A stretch of 18,615 nucleotides of DNA from Pseudomonadota bacterium (GCA_023426855.1 JAEZBU010000216.1:1-18615), one strand, 5' to 3'; positions 1-8,180 are shown, counted from the first letter of the stretch. Program-made: numbers and translations. The notes: a model not told the origin generated them from the letters alone.

Positions 1-1107
1 AGGGCCGATTACTGGGCCAAGGATCTGCCGGTGAACGTCGGACGCTTCAACTTCGACGAGATCCGCTACGAGTATTATCGCGATCGCACGGCAGCGCTCG
101 AAAGCCTGAAGGCTGGCACCTACGACCTTCGAGAGGAATTTACCGCCCGCGATTGGGCGACCGGCTATGACGTGCCGGCGGTGCGCGATGGGCGCATTCA
201 GCTCCTGACCATGCCCGATGCGAGCCCATCCGGCGCGCAAGGTTTCTTCATGAACATGCGGCGCGCCAAATTCGCCGATATCCAGGTGCGCAGGGCGCTC
301 GATCTCGCATTCGACTACGAGTTCACCAACAAAAACATCTTCTTCGGCCTTTATCAGCGTACGAACAGCTATTTCGAGAATTCGACGCTGAAGGCAACGG
401 ACAAACCATCGCCTGCCGAATTGGCGTTGCTGGAGCCGTTCCGCGATAAGCTTCCGAAAGAGGTTTTCGAAGAGCCGTATGTTTCTCCCGTATCGGATGG
501 CAGCGGGTCAGACCGGCGCTTGCTCGGTCAGGCGGCTCGACTGCTCACCGAAGCCGGCTGGGAATTGAAGGGCGGCAAGCGCGTCAAGGACGGCACGACC
601 TTCGACATCGAGTTTCTGATCAACGAGCCGTCATTTGAGCGGGTGTTGGCGCCGTATGTGAAAAACCTTCAAGCGATCGGTGTGAATGCCAGCATTCGCA
701 GGGTCGATCCGGCGCAGTATGAAAGGCGCGTGAAATCGTTCGATTTCGACATCATCACGCAGCGCTATGCCATGCGCCTGACGCCCGGTCTCGAATTGAG
801 CAATTTCTATGGCTCTGAATCCGCAGATATCGAGGGCAGCTATAACCTCGCCGGAATCAAGGATCCGGTGGTGGACGCGCTGACCGCGAAGGTTCTGGAA
901 GCGAAATCGCGGGATGATTTGGAAGCGGCGATGCGGGCGCTCGATCGCGTTTTGCGCGCGGGGCATTATTGGGTGCCGCAGTGGTACAAGGCTTCCCACA
1001 CCGTCGCGCACTGGAATAAATATGGCCGCCCTGAAACGAAGCCGCTTTACGACCGCGGCATAGTCGACACGTGGTGGTTCGACGCGGAAAAAGCGGCAAA
1101 ACTTTAG
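1..1107 (+). CDS. yejA: YejA-type ABC transporter substrate-binding protein (5' end outside window)
   Basis: Periplasmic solute-binding protein of family 5 (SBP_bac_5), the capture component of a Yej peptide/microcin C importer. The reading frame is open from base 1 and the residues before the first possible start (GTG at 31) already read as YejA (RADYWAKDLP, then VNVGRFNFDEIRYEYYRD). The gene is therefore cut by the window edge, and the GTG at 31 is an internal valine. The visible 368 residues are the C-terminal portion of a protein that is about 600 residues in E. coli. Family landmarks include the segment around VRRALDLAFDYEF, the IGVNASIRRVDPAQYERR region and the tryptophan-rich C-terminus ending in DTWWFD. 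The yejB permease gene starts 43 bases downstream and the rest of the importer follows in order, which supports the assignment. The natural ligand is unknown; known members bind oligopeptides or the peptide-nucleotide microcin C. Confidence 0.93.
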   Translation, partial: RADYWAKDLPVNVGRFNFDEIRYEYYRDRTAALESLKAGTYDLREEFTARDWATGYDVPAVRDGRIQLLTMPDASPSGAQGFFMNMRRAKFADIQVRRALDLAFDYEFTNKNIFFGLYQRTNSYFENSTLKATDKPSPAELALLEPFRDKLPKEVFEEPYVSPVSDGSGSDRRLLGQAARLLTEAGWELKGGKRVKDGTTFDIEFLINEPSFERVLAPYVKNLQAIGVNASIRRVDPAQYERRVKSFDFDIITQRYAMRLTPGLELSNFYGSESADIEGSYNLAGIKDPVVDALTAKVLEAKSRDDLEAAMRALDRVLRAGHYWVPQWYKASHTVAHWNKYGRPETKPLYDRGIVDTWWFDAEKAAKL

Positions 1108-1150
1108 TTATTACTGACGCCGATCAACCAACTGGAGCAAACTATCCGGG

Positions 1151-2269
1151 ATGGGCGCCTATCTTTTAAAGCGAATACTTTTGATCTTCCCGACCATGCT
1201 CGGGATCATGATCATAAGCTTCATCATCATCCAGTTCGCACCTGGCGGGCCGGTCGAGCGCGTCATCGCGCAGATATCCGGCACCGACGTTTCAGCGACG
1301 TCGCGGATCGGCGGTGGCGGATCGGATGGCATGGGCACCCAATCTTCCGCTCAACATGCCGGCGGGCAGGATGGCGGCGGAGGCGCGCGCTATCGTGGCG
1401 CGCAGGGGCTTGATCCGGAATTCATTCGACAGCTCGAAGTGCAATTCGGTTTCGACAAGCCGACGCACGAACGGTTTTTCATCATGATGAAAAACTTTCT
1501 GATGTTCGATTTTGGCAAAAGCTATTTCCGCGACGTCAGCGTTGTCGAGCTTATGAAGGAGAAATTGCCGGTATCCATTTCGCTCGGGATATGGATGACG
1601 GTGATTACCTATCTGATTTCTATTCCGCTCGGCATCCGTAAAGCCATGCGCGACGGTGAGCGCTTCGACGTGTGGACCAGTGGCGTGCTGGTTTTGGGCT
1701 ATGCCGTTCCAGGATTTCTGGTCGCGGTTTTGTTGCTGGTGCTGTTTGCCGGTGGTTCGTTCTTTCAGTGGTTCCCATCGCGCGGTTTGACGTCGGATTA
1801 TTGGAGCGAGCTTTCCCTCTGGGGCAAAGTCATCGATTATTTCTGGCATCTGACGCTGCCGATCATTGCGATGGCACTGGGTGCTTTCACCACCATGACG
1901 TTCCTGACCAAGAACTCGTTTCTTGACGAGATCCGCAAGCAGTACGTCATGACCGCGCGTGCCAAGGGGCTGAGCGAACAGAAGGTGCTTTACGGGCACG
2001 TGTTCCGCAATGCCATGCTGCTGATCATCGCCGGTTTTCCGGGCGCCTTTATCAGTGCGTTTTTCACCGGATCGCTGTTGATCGAAACGATCTTTTCGCT
2101 CGACGGTCTTGGGCTGCTCGGCTTCGAGAGCATCATCAACCGCGATTATCCGGTTGTGTTTGCGACGCTGTATATCTTCTCGCTGCTCGGTCTCGTCGTA
2201 AATCTGATATCGGACTTCATCTACACGCTGATCGACCCTCGCATCGATTTCGAGAGCAGGGAGGTCTGA
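1151..2269 (+). CDS. yejB: YejB-type ABC transporter permease
   Basis: Inner-membrane permease of the Yej peptide/microcin C importer, partner of the permease encoded next. It is 372 residues, close to the roughly 364 of E. coli YejB. The N-terminus MGAYLLKRILLIFPTMLGI and the motif FAPGGPVERVIAQ are typical of this subfamily. A glycine/serine-rich periplasmic stretch covers about residues 45-85, followed by GLDPEF and GFDKPTHERFF. Six membrane segments are visible, with a coupling-helix (EAA-type) region around TARAKGLSEQKVLYGHVFRNAML that docks onto the ATPase. The ATG at 1151 is preceded by GGAG at 1134-1137. The stop lies 4 bases before the next gene, so translational coupling is likely. 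The glycine-rich loop is not odd, since E. coli YejB has a comparable one as far as I recall. Confidence 0.95.
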   Translation: MGAYLLKRILLIFPTMLGIMIISFIIIQFAPGGPVERVIAQISGTDVSATSRIGGGGSDGMGTQSSAQHAGGQDGGGGARYRGAQGLDPEFIRQLEVQFGFDKPTHERFFIMMKNFLMFDFGKSYFRDVSVVELMKEKLPVSISLGIWMTVITYLISIPLGIRKAMRDGERFDVWTSGVLVLGYAVPGFLVAVLLLVLFAGGSFFQWFPSRGLTSDYWSELSLWGKVIDYFWHLTLPIIAMALGAFTTMTFLTKNSFLDEIRKQYVMTARAKGLSEQKVLYGHVFRNAMLLIIAGFPGAFISAFFTGSLLIETIFSLDGLGLLGFESIINRDYPVVFATLYIFSLLGLVVNLISDFIYTLIDPRIDFESREV

Positions 2270-2273
2270 AGCC

Positions 2274-3527
2274 GTGGATATCCGCACCAAGGATACGATC
2301 GTCTCCAAATCGCCTGAGGAGATCGCCCGCCTCGAGCAGGAGGAAAAGATTGCATCGGCTGGTTTCGGCGGCGAGCCGACGGCTGCGATCGGCCGCGGCG
2401 CCGGCAATCGCTTTACGCTGACGCCGGTCAATCGCCGCCGCTGGGAAAACTTCAAGGCCAACCGGCGCGGCTATTGGAGTTTCTGGATCTTCCTGGTGCT
2501 TTTCGTACTCAGTCTGTTTGCGGAATTCATCGCAAACGACAAGCCGATCCTGGTGCGTTACAAGGGCGAACTGCTGGCTCCGGTTATGTTCGATTATCCG
2601 GAATCCAAATTCGGTGGTTTCCTCGCGGTCACCGATTACAAAGACCCCTTCATCATCGACGAGATCAACAGTAACGGCTGGGCGATCTGGCCGCCGATCC
2701 GCTATTCGTACGGTTCGATCAATCGCGACTATCCGCGCATCAAGGGGCCGGAGGATCGCTGCCTTGGCTTCCCGGGGCCGCCGCCGTGGGCGACGAGTGC
2801 ACAGATATGCGAAGCGCCTGCGGACCAGGTCGCGCGCTATGAGGCGCTCGGTAATCGCAATTGGTTCGGAACGGACGATCAGGGGCGCGACGTGCTGGCG
2901 CGCATGATCTATGGCTTCAGAATTTCAGTGCTGTTCGGATTGCTGCTGACGATCTTCTCGTCGATCATCGGTGTCACTGCCGGCGCGGTGCAGGGCTATT
3001 TCGGAGGCCGCGTCGACCTGTTCTTCCAGCGTGTTCTGGAAATCTGGTCGTCGATCCCATCGCTGTATGTGCTGATCATCATCTCGTCGGTGCTGGTGCC
3101 CGGGTTCTGGACGCTTCTCGCCGTGCTGCTGCTGTTCCAGTGGGTGTCGCTGGTCGGTGTGGTTCGGGCGGAGTTCCTGCGCGGCCGTAATCTCGAATAC
3201 GTCACCGCGGCGCGTGCGCTGGGGCTGTCCGACAGCAAGATCATGTTCAAGCATCTGCTGCCGAACGCCATGGTCGCGACGCTGACGTTCCTGCCGTTCA
3301 ATCTCTCCGGCAGTATCACGGCGCTGACCGCGCTGGACTTCTTAGGCCTTGGCCTGCCGCCTGGCTCGCCGTCGCTCGGGGAATTGCTGGCGCAAGGTAA
3401 GGCCAATTTGCAGGCGCCCTGGCTTGGTCTGGCCGCGTTCTTCTCGCTGGCGATCCTGCTCAGCCTGTTGATCTTCATCGGCGAGGCCGTGCGCGATGCG
3501 CTCGACCCGCGCAAGACGTTCCGGTGA
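2274..3527 (+). CDS. yejE: YejE-type ABC transporter permease
   Basis: Second membrane permease of the Yej importer (417 residues). The GTG start at 2274 has a strong Shine-Dalgarno (GGGAGG, 2259-2264). About 43 hydrophilic residues precede the point where E. coli YejE begins (here LTPVNRRRWENFKANRRGYW). This is a cytoplasmic extension with a charged helix-like stretch (PEEIARLEQEEKIASA). The first membrane segment (WIFLVLFVLSLFAEFI) is followed by a long periplasmic loop containing the IANDKPILVRYKGE block. That loop also holds an insertion of about 40 residues with two cysteines (RCLGFPGPPPW to QICEAP) before NWFGTDDQGRDVLAR. The OppC-type permease domain follows, with EAA-loop residues AARALGLSDSKIMFKHLLPNAM. 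The C-terminus GEAVRDALDPRKTFR is typical. The cysteines could form a periplasmic disulfide, which is inference. Confidence 0.94.
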   Translation: MDIRTKDTIVSKSPEEIARLEQEEKIASAGFGGEPTAAIGRGAGNRFTLTPVNRRRWENFKANRRGYWSFWIFLVLFVLSLFAEFIANDKPILVRYKGELLAPVMFDYPESKFGGFLAVTDYKDPFIIDEINSNGWAIWPPIRYSYGSINRDYPRIKGPEDRCLGFPGPPPWATSAQICEAPADQVARYEALGNRNWFGTDDQGRDVLARMIYGFRISVLFGLLLTIFSSIIGVTAGAVQGYFGGRVDLFFQRVLEIWSSIPSLYVLIIISSVLVPGFWTLLAVLLLFQWVSLVGVVRAEFLRGRNLEYVTAARALGLSDSKIMFKHLLPNAMVATLTFLPFNLSGSITALTALDFLGLGLPPGSPSLGELLAQGKANLQAPWLGLAAFFSLAILLSLLIFIGEAVRDALDPRKTFR

Positions 3528-3534
3528 GGCGACC

Positions 3535-5169
3535 ATGAGCAGCAACACGCCTCTCCTGCGCGCCGAAGATCTGTCCATCGCGTTCCGGTCGGGACAGACG
3601 ACCAATCTCGCGGTCAAGGGCGTGACCTTTGAAGTCGGCAAGGGGGAAACGGTCGCCCTGGTCGGAGAGTCCGGTTCAGGAAAAACGGTTTCCGCGCTGT
3701 CGGTGCTGCGGCTGTTGCCGTATCCGGCGGCGTCGCATCCGACCGGCAAAATCATGTTCGACGGCAAGGATCTGCTGACCCTGCCGCTGCCTGATATGCG
3801 CGACATCCGCGGCGCGCGGATTTCGATCATCTTTCAGGAGCCGATGACGTCGCTCAATCCCCTGCATACGATCGAGAAGCAGGTGGGAGAAGTGCTGAAG
3901 CTGCATCGGAACATGGACGACGCGGCGATCCGCAAGCGCGTGCTTGAACTGCTGCATAAGGTCGGCGTGCGCGATCCCGAGCAACGCCTTGGGGCATTCC
4001 CGCATCAGCTTTCCGGCGGACAGCGCCAGCGCGTGATGATCGCCATGGCGCTGGCTAACGAGCCTGACCTGCTGATCGCGGACGAACCCACAACCGCGCT
4101 CGATGTCACCATCCAGGCGCAGATTCTGGAACTGCTGAAGGAGCTGCAGGCCGAGCTCGGCATGGCGATGCTGCTGATCACGCACGATCTTGGCGTGGTG
4201 CGCAAAATGGCCGACCGTGTCTACGTGATGAATGCCGGCGAGATCGTCGAGGAAGGTATCACCAAAGAGGTGTTTGCCGATCCCAAGCATGCTTACACCC
4301 GACACCTGATCAGCGCCGAGCCAAAAGGAACCGCGCCGCCGGCCGATACGTCGAAGCCGATCGTGGTCGAAACCGACAATCTCAAGGTCTGGTTTCCGAT
4401 CCGCAAGGGATTGCTGCGCCGGACCGTCGATCACGTGAAGGCGGTGGACGGACTTTCCCTGAAGCTGCATGCCGGGCAGACGCTGGGCGTGGTCGGCGAA
4501 TCCGGTTCCGGCAAGACGACGCTCGGCCTGGCAATCATGCGGCTGATCTCGTCGCAGGGGCCGGTTGTCTATCTCGGCAAGCGTATCGACGGGCTGGACT
4601 CGCGCGCCATGCGGCCGCTGCGCAAGGAGATGCAGATCGTCTTCCAGGATCCGTATGGGTCGCTGTCGCCGCGCCTGTCCGTCGGCCAGATCATCGAGGA
4701 AGGTCTGCTCATCCAGCAGCCGAAGCTCAGCTATGACGCGCGGCGCGAGCGCATCGGGCAGACGCTGAAGGAAGTCGGTCTCGATCCCAACGCGCAGGAT
4801 CGCTATCCGCATGAGTTCTCAGGCGGCCAGCGCCAGCGGATCGCGATCGCGCGCGCCATGGTGCTGGAGCCGAAGTTCGTCATGCTCGATGAACCGACCA
4901 GCGCCCTGGACATGTCCGTGCAGGCCCAAATCGTCGATCTGCTGCGCAATTTGCAGACGCGGCACAATCTCGCGTATCTCTTCATCAGTCACGATCTGCG
5001 CGTGGTGCGCGCGCTGTCGAGCCATGTCATCGTGATGCGTAACGGCAAGGTGGTGGAAGAGGGTTCGGCTGAGGATATTTTCCGGACACCGAAGACCGAT
5101 TACACCAAGGCCCTGCTGGCCGCTGCGTTTGATTTGAAGGTGGCGCACAGCGGCTCCGTGGCTGGGTGA
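3535..5169 (+). CDS. yejF: YejF-type double ATP-binding subunit of the ABC importer
   Basis: Cytoplasmic ATPase with two fused nucleotide-binding domains that powers the YejB/YejE permease pair. It is 544 residues (E. coli YejF about 529). Domain 1 has Walker A GESGSGKT at 44-51, signature LSGGQ at 159-163 and Walker B ending in DEP at 183-185. Domain 2 has Walker A GESGSGKT at 321-328, signature FSGGQ at 428-432 and Walker B LDE at 451-453. Both have the ITHDL or ISHDL H-loop, so both sites look catalytically intact. An oligopeptide-transporter C-terminal linker (DPKHAYTRHLI) follows domain 1. I chose the ATG at 3535, not the ATG at 3496 that overlaps yejE. The sequence GGTGAGG at 3523-3529 sits just ahead of it, MSSNTPLLRAEDLSIAF is a normal beginning, and yejE ends 7 bases earlier. 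Confidence 0.95.
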   Translation: MSSNTPLLRAEDLSIAFRSGQTTNLAVKGVTFEVGKGETVALVGESGSGKTVSALSVLRLLPYPAASHPTGKIMFDGKDLLTLPLPDMRDIRGARISIIFQEPMTSLNPLHTIEKQVGEVLKLHRNMDDAAIRKRVLELLHKVGVRDPEQRLGAFPHQLSGGQRQRVMIAMALANEPDLLIADEPTTALDVTIQAQILELLKELQAELGMAMLLITHDLGVVRKMADRVYVMNAGEIVEEGITKEVFADPKHAYTRHLISAEPKGTAPPADTSKPIVVETDNLKVWFPIRKGLLRRTVDHVKAVDGLSLKLHAGQTLGVVGESGSGKTTLGLAIMRLISSQGPVVYLGKRIDGLDSRAMRPLRKEMQIVFQDPYGSLSPRLSVGQIIEEGLLIQQPKLSYDARRERIGQTLKEVGLDPNAQDRYPHEFSGGQRQRIAIARAMVLEPKFVMLDEPTSALDMSVQAQIVDLLRNLQTRHNLAYLFISHDLRVVRALSSHVIVMRNGKVVEEGSAEDIFRTPKTDYTKALLAAAFDLKVAHSGSVAG

Positions 5170-5192
5170 TGCCACGCAGATAATTTCGTATT

Positions 5193-5199
5193 GAGGGGG
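5193..5199 (+). promoter_or_regulatory. Ribosome binding site that fixes the ghrA start
   Basis: GAGGGGG lies 6 bases before the ATG at 5206. It overlaps the first codons of a longer frame that would begin with TTG at 5191, which makes the ATG the better start. Confidence 0.75.
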
Positions 5200-5205
5200 C
5201 GGGCG

Positions 5206-6153
5206 ATGGCGCTGCTGATTATTGGTGGCCAGAGAACAGGTCTGTTTGCGGAAGAAGTGCGCAGGTTGGCACCGGATCAGGATATCCGGATTTGGCCGGA
5301 TGTCGGTCGTGTCGAAGACATCCGCTACGCGCTGGCCTGGCTGCCGCCGCGCGGTGCGCTGAAGTCTATCCCCAACCTCGAACTCATCGTTTCGGTGGGT
5401 GCAGGCGTGGATCATCTCTTCCTCGATCCGGAGCTGCCGGACGTGCCGGTCGTGCGTTATGTCGATCCCGACCTGACCGGCCGTATGGTCGAATACATCG
5501 CCCTGCAGGTGCTGTTCCATCAGCGCCGCATGAGCGAATTTAGCGAAATGCAGCGGGCGAAAATCTGGAAGTACGTGCCGGAACCTGCAGCGCACGAAGT
5601 GCGCGTCGGCATCATGGGGCTGGGCGTCATGGGGCAGGCCTCGGCAAAGGCGCTGCAGGCGTTCGGCTATCCGCTCCGCGGCTGGAGCCGCAGTCAGAAA
5701 TCCGTGCCGGGCGTGCAGTGCTACGCGGGTACTGACGGTCTCGATGCGTTTCTCGCTGAGACGGACATTCTTGCCTGCGTGCTGCCGCATACGCCGGAAA
5801 CCGATGGCATTCTCAACAGCGACCTCATCGCGAAGCTGTCGCTATCGGGTCGTCATCCCCGTTTCCCCGGACCGGTGATCATCAACGCCGGTCGTGGTGC
5901 ATTGCAGGTGGAGACGGACATTCTCGATGCGCTGCAAAGCGGTGCGCTGTATGCCGCCTCGCTCGATGTGTTCCAGACCGAGCCGCTGCCGCAAAGCAGT
6001 CCGTTGTGGGATCACCCGCGTGTCGTCATTACGCCGCACAACGCTGCGGAAAGCACGCCCGAGGCTATTGTGCGCTACATGCTGCGGCAGTGGGCGCGTC
6101 ATGGCCGCGGTGAAGCGCTGGACAACATCGTGGATCGCGCGCGGGGCTATTGA
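5206..6153 (+). CDS. ghrA: GhrA-type glyoxylate/hydroxypyruvate reductase (D-2-hydroxyacid dehydrogenase)
   Basis: NAD(P)H-dependent D-isomer-specific 2-hydroxyacid dehydrogenase. Family members reduce glyoxylate, hydroxypyruvate or other 2-oxo acids. At 315 residues it matches E. coli GhrA (about 312). The dinucleotide-binding motif GLGVMG is at residues 138-143, followed by a basic stretch (WSRSQK) that in this family suits NADPH. The catalytic triad is visible: Arg230 in NAGRGAL, Glu259 in FQTEPLP and His278 in ITPHNA. The block VSVGAGVDHL near residue 65 is the conserved substrate-side motif. The gene starts 36 bases after yejF ends and could be co-transcribed with the importer. A link such as reduction of a 2-oxo acid released from the imported compound is inference. 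The exact substrate cannot be told from sequence. Confidence 0.9.
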   Translation: MALLIIGGQRTGLFAEEVRRLAPDQDIRIWPDVGRVEDIRYALAWLPPRGALKSIPNLELIVSVGAGVDHLFLDPELPDVPVVRYVDPDLTGRMVEYIALQVLFHQRRMSEFSEMQRAKIWKYVPEPAAHEVRVGIMGLGVMGQASAKALQAFGYPLRGWSRSQKSVPGVQCYAGTDGLDAFLAETDILACVLPHTPETDGILNSDLIAKLSLSGRHPRFPGPVIINAGRGALQVETDILDALQSGALYAASLDVFQTEPLPQSSPLWDHPRVVITPHNAAESTPEAIVRYMLRQWARHGRGEALDNIVDRARGY

Positions 6154-6275
6154 GACATCTGTTTCGCGCGAAAAAATCCGCTGTCTGATCATTGGTTTAC
6201 GCTTTTCGCGTGTATTGCAATTGGGTGCCAGATCGGCGAAGCTGATTGCATTGAAGGCACGATGAAAGCATTCCT
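6154..6275 (+). promoter_or_regulatory. Intergenic region with palindromes upstream of the cyclodeaminase-family gene
   Basis: This 122-base gap is the widest in the window and is visibly AT-richer than the flanking genes. It holds a perfect 12-bp palindrome TTTCGCGCGAAA (6162-6173). It also holds a short hairpin ACGC-TTTTC-GCGT (6199-6211) and an 8-bp palindrome ATTGCAAT (6214-6221). The TGCAAT of that last element is repeated inverted as ATTGCA at 6245-6250. This is a reasonable place for a promoter and an operator for the gene at 6276. I cannot pick convincing -35 and -10 boxes. Confidence 0.4.
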
Positions 6276-7262
6276 TTGTCTGGCACGGTCGTCAGAATTC
6301 GTTACCTCTCACGTCAGGACGTTAGCGGCCTGGGGTTGAAGGGGCGAGCCATGGCCGACGCTGTTGAAAGCGTTCTGCAAGCCGCTGCTCGTGGTCAGGC
6401 GCAAAACTTCCCTAAAACGTCGAAAGTGCTTGAAGACGGCCGGTTGTTTCAGTCGATCATGGCTGTCGGACTGGCCGAACCTGCACCGTTGATGGCGGCG
6501 ACGAAGGTTGTTGGATTGTCCTTGTCCAACAGTGCTCGCGGGCTACCGCATTTGGGCGGTCTTATCATTTTGAACGATGGTGAGACGGGTATGCCAGCGG
6601 CCATCATGGACGCGACCTGGATTACGGAAGCGCGGACCGCCGCGATCAGCTTGCTGGCCGCACGTCGCTATGCCCGTCCCGACGCATCGCGGATCGGGTT
6701 TGTCGCCTGTGGCGCGCAGGCCCAATCGCACCTTTGGGTTTTCAACGAAGTATTCCCGTTGAAGGAAGTGACGGCCTACAGCCGCAGTCGTGCGTCCGCG
6801 GAGACGCTGGCGGAGCAGGCGCGCACCATGGGCATCAAGGCGCGCGTGGCGACCGAACCGCGAGATGCGGTTGCAGACCAGGATATCGTTATCAGCAGTG
6901 TACCCGCCGGCCCCGGCCTCTCGCCGTTTTTGCGCGCGGAATGGCTGTCGCCAGGCTCGTTTGCTTCTCTGGTCGACCTGGGACGCTCCTGGCATCCGGA
7001 TGGCTTTGAGACCATCGCGCACCGCATCGTCGATGATACGGCTCAGGCGGAAGCAAGCGCTTCCTATCGCAAGCTGACGCCCGATGGCCCGTATACCGCC
7101 GAGTTGAAAGATATTGCCCGCGATGCGGATTTGCGACGCCTTAATAACACTGAGCGCGCCGTGTTCACGTTCCAGGGTTTTGCGTTAGCCGACCTTGCCG
7201 TTGCGACTCTCGCATTGAAAGCAGCCGCGGCGGCCGGTGTCGGAATGCTGCTTCCAGGTTAG
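6276..7262 (+). CDS. Ornithine cyclodeaminase / mu-crystallin family protein
   Basis: NAD(P)-binding protein of the ornithine cyclodeaminase/mu-crystallin family, 328 residues, a normal length. Members include ornithine cyclodeaminase, alanine dehydrogenase, ketimine reductases and enzymes acting on N-substituted amino acids. The family beginning RYLSRQDVSGLGL requires a start upstream of the ATG at 6351. The only usual start codon available is TTG at 6276, with a weak GAAAG at 6264-6268; a stop at 6252-6254 closes the frame. The Rossmann motif is at about 141-149 and reads GFVACGAQA, where family members more often have a glycine-rich GxGxQ core. The segments GLIILNDGETGMPAAIMDATWITEARTAA (read as GLIILND, then the MDATWITEARTAA block) and SLVDLGRSW fit the family. 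The enoyl-CoA hydratase-family gene follows 34 bases later. The substrate is uncertain. Confidence 0.85.
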   Translation: MSGTVVRIRYLSRQDVSGLGLKGRAMADAVESVLQAAARGQAQNFPKTSKVLEDGRLFQSIMAVGLAEPAPLMAATKVVGLSLSNSARGLPHLGGLIILNDGETGMPAAIMDATWITEARTAAISLLAARRYARPDASRIGFVACGAQAQSHLWVFNEVFPLKEVTAYSRSRASAETLAEQARTMGIKARVATEPRDAVADQDIVISSVPAGPGLSPFLRAEWLSPGSFASLVDLGRSWHPDGFETIAHRIVDDTAQAEASASYRKLTPDGPYTAELKDIARDADLRRLNNTERAVFTFQGFALADLAVATLALKAAAAAGVGMLLPG

Positions 7263-7296
7263 CTTTGAATAGAAAAGACCGCGAAAGGTTCGTTCC

Positions 7297-8076
7297 ATGT
7301 CTCCTGCAATTCTCGTCGACGTTTCGGACGGTATCGCCACCGCGACGCTCAATCGCCCCGAAAAGTTGAACGCCTGGGATACGCCGATGCGTATGGAATT
7401 GGCGGCTCTTCTCGATGACTGGAACACGAAGCCGGACGTGCGGGCGATTATTCTGACGGGAGCGGGTGATCGCGCGTTTTCGGCTGGTCAGGATCTCGAT
7501 GAAACGCAGAAGTTCAAATCGGGCGGTGATGGCGAGGCCTGGTTTCAAACGTGGCGGGAGTTCTACGAGTCGTTTCGCAGATTGGAAAAGCCAATAGTTG
7601 CGGCACTGAATGGAGTTGCAGCAGGCTCGGCATTTCAGGTCTCGTTACTGACAGACGTTCGCGTCGGGCATGCTGGTTCGCGCATGGGGCAGCCTGAAAT
7701 CAATTCCGGCATTGCAAGTGTGTTGGGCCCGATGCTGATGAATCAGCGTATCGGTTTTTCACGCACGGTAGAGCTGACCCTGATGGGGCGCATGATGGAA
7801 GCGTCGGAAGCGCACGAAATCGGCCTTATCCATCATCTGGTCGAACCCGCTCAGGTTATGCCGAAGGCACTCGAGATTGCCAAGCATATGGCCAGTAAGC
7901 CGCCCGTAGCGATGCGCCTGACGAAACAGTGGTTCCGTCAAATGACGCAAGCGAATTTTGATGAAGCGTTTGCGAATGGTGCGGCTATCCAGGCTGAATC
8001 CTATGCGTCCGGCGAGCCGCAGATCGAAATGAAGAAGTTTTTTGAAGAAAGGGCCCGGCGGAAATCAGCGCGTTAG
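7297..8076 (+). CDS. Enoyl-CoA hydratase/isomerase family protein
   Basis: Crotonase-fold protein, 259 residues, a standard length, predicted to act on an acyl-CoA thioester. The first oxyanion-hole motif is AFSAGQDLDE, and the second region is GVAAGSAFQVSLLTD (about residues 106-120). Of the two catalytic glutamates of classic enoyl-CoA hydratase, the second is present (Glu134 in GQPEINSG). The first position, 20 residues earlier, is Gln114. The protein may therefore be an isomerase, a hydrolase or another crotonase-fold enzyme and not a simple hydratase. GAAAGG at 7283-7288 supports the ATG at 7297. It lies between the cyclodeaminase-family gene and the binding-protein gene. The acyl-CoA ligase at 13545-15071 could make its substrate, which is inference from co-location. 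Confidence 0.88.
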   Translation: MSPAILVDVSDGIATATLNRPEKLNAWDTPMRMELAALLDDWNTKPDVRAIILTGAGDRAFSAGQDLDETQKFKSGGDGEAWFQTWREFYESFRRLEKPIVAALNGVAAGSAFQVSLLTDVRVGHAGSRMGQPEINSGIASVLGPMLMNQRIGFSRTVELTLMGRMMEASEAHEIGLIHHLVEPAQVMPKALEIAKHMASKPPVAMRLTKQWFRQMTQANFDEAFANGAAIQAESYASGEPQIEMKKFFEERARRKSAR

Positions 8077-8083
8077 CCGATAC

Positions 8084-8095
8084 CGCTTGCAAGCG
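8084..8095 (+). promoter_or_regulatory. 12-bp palindrome, possible operator upstream of the polyamine-type importer
   Basis: CGCTTGCAAGCG is a perfect palindrome lying just after the stop of the crotonase-fold gene and 91 bases before the next start codon. Its TTGCAA core also occurs at 6215-6220 upstream of the cyclodeaminase-family gene. It could bind a dimeric regulator serving both promoters. No regulator gene is present in the window. The remaining bases between 8077 and 8186 show no convincing promoter boxes. Confidence 0.35.
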
Positions 8096-8171
8096 ATTTC
8101 AGTCGTCATTGACGCACGAAGGCAAGTGGTTGAAAGTTAGTAAAAGCAAACGAGCCGTCACAACGCTAAGC

Positions 8172-8180
8172 GAAGGGAAA
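8172..8180 (+). promoter_or_regulatory. Ribosome binding site that fixes the start of the binding protein
   Basis: GAAGGGAAA precedes the ATG at 8187 by 6 bases. This favours that start over the TTG at 8109, which would add 26 residues ahead of a clear Tat signal peptide. Confidence 0.7.

Noticed and set aside
1335..1405. Glycine-rich stretch in YejB as a novel insertion
   Set aside because: E. coli YejB has a loop of similar length and flavour at the same place, so it is a family feature.
1292..2461. Minus-strand frame of 389 codons opposite yejB and yejE
   Set aside because: It is a shadow of the permease codon bias, with no motif or ribosome binding site.
3496..3534. Earlier ATG for yejF overlapping yejE
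   Set aside because: The additional residues (MRSTRARRSGEAT) do not fit the family, and the ATG at 3535 has a good ribosome binding site.
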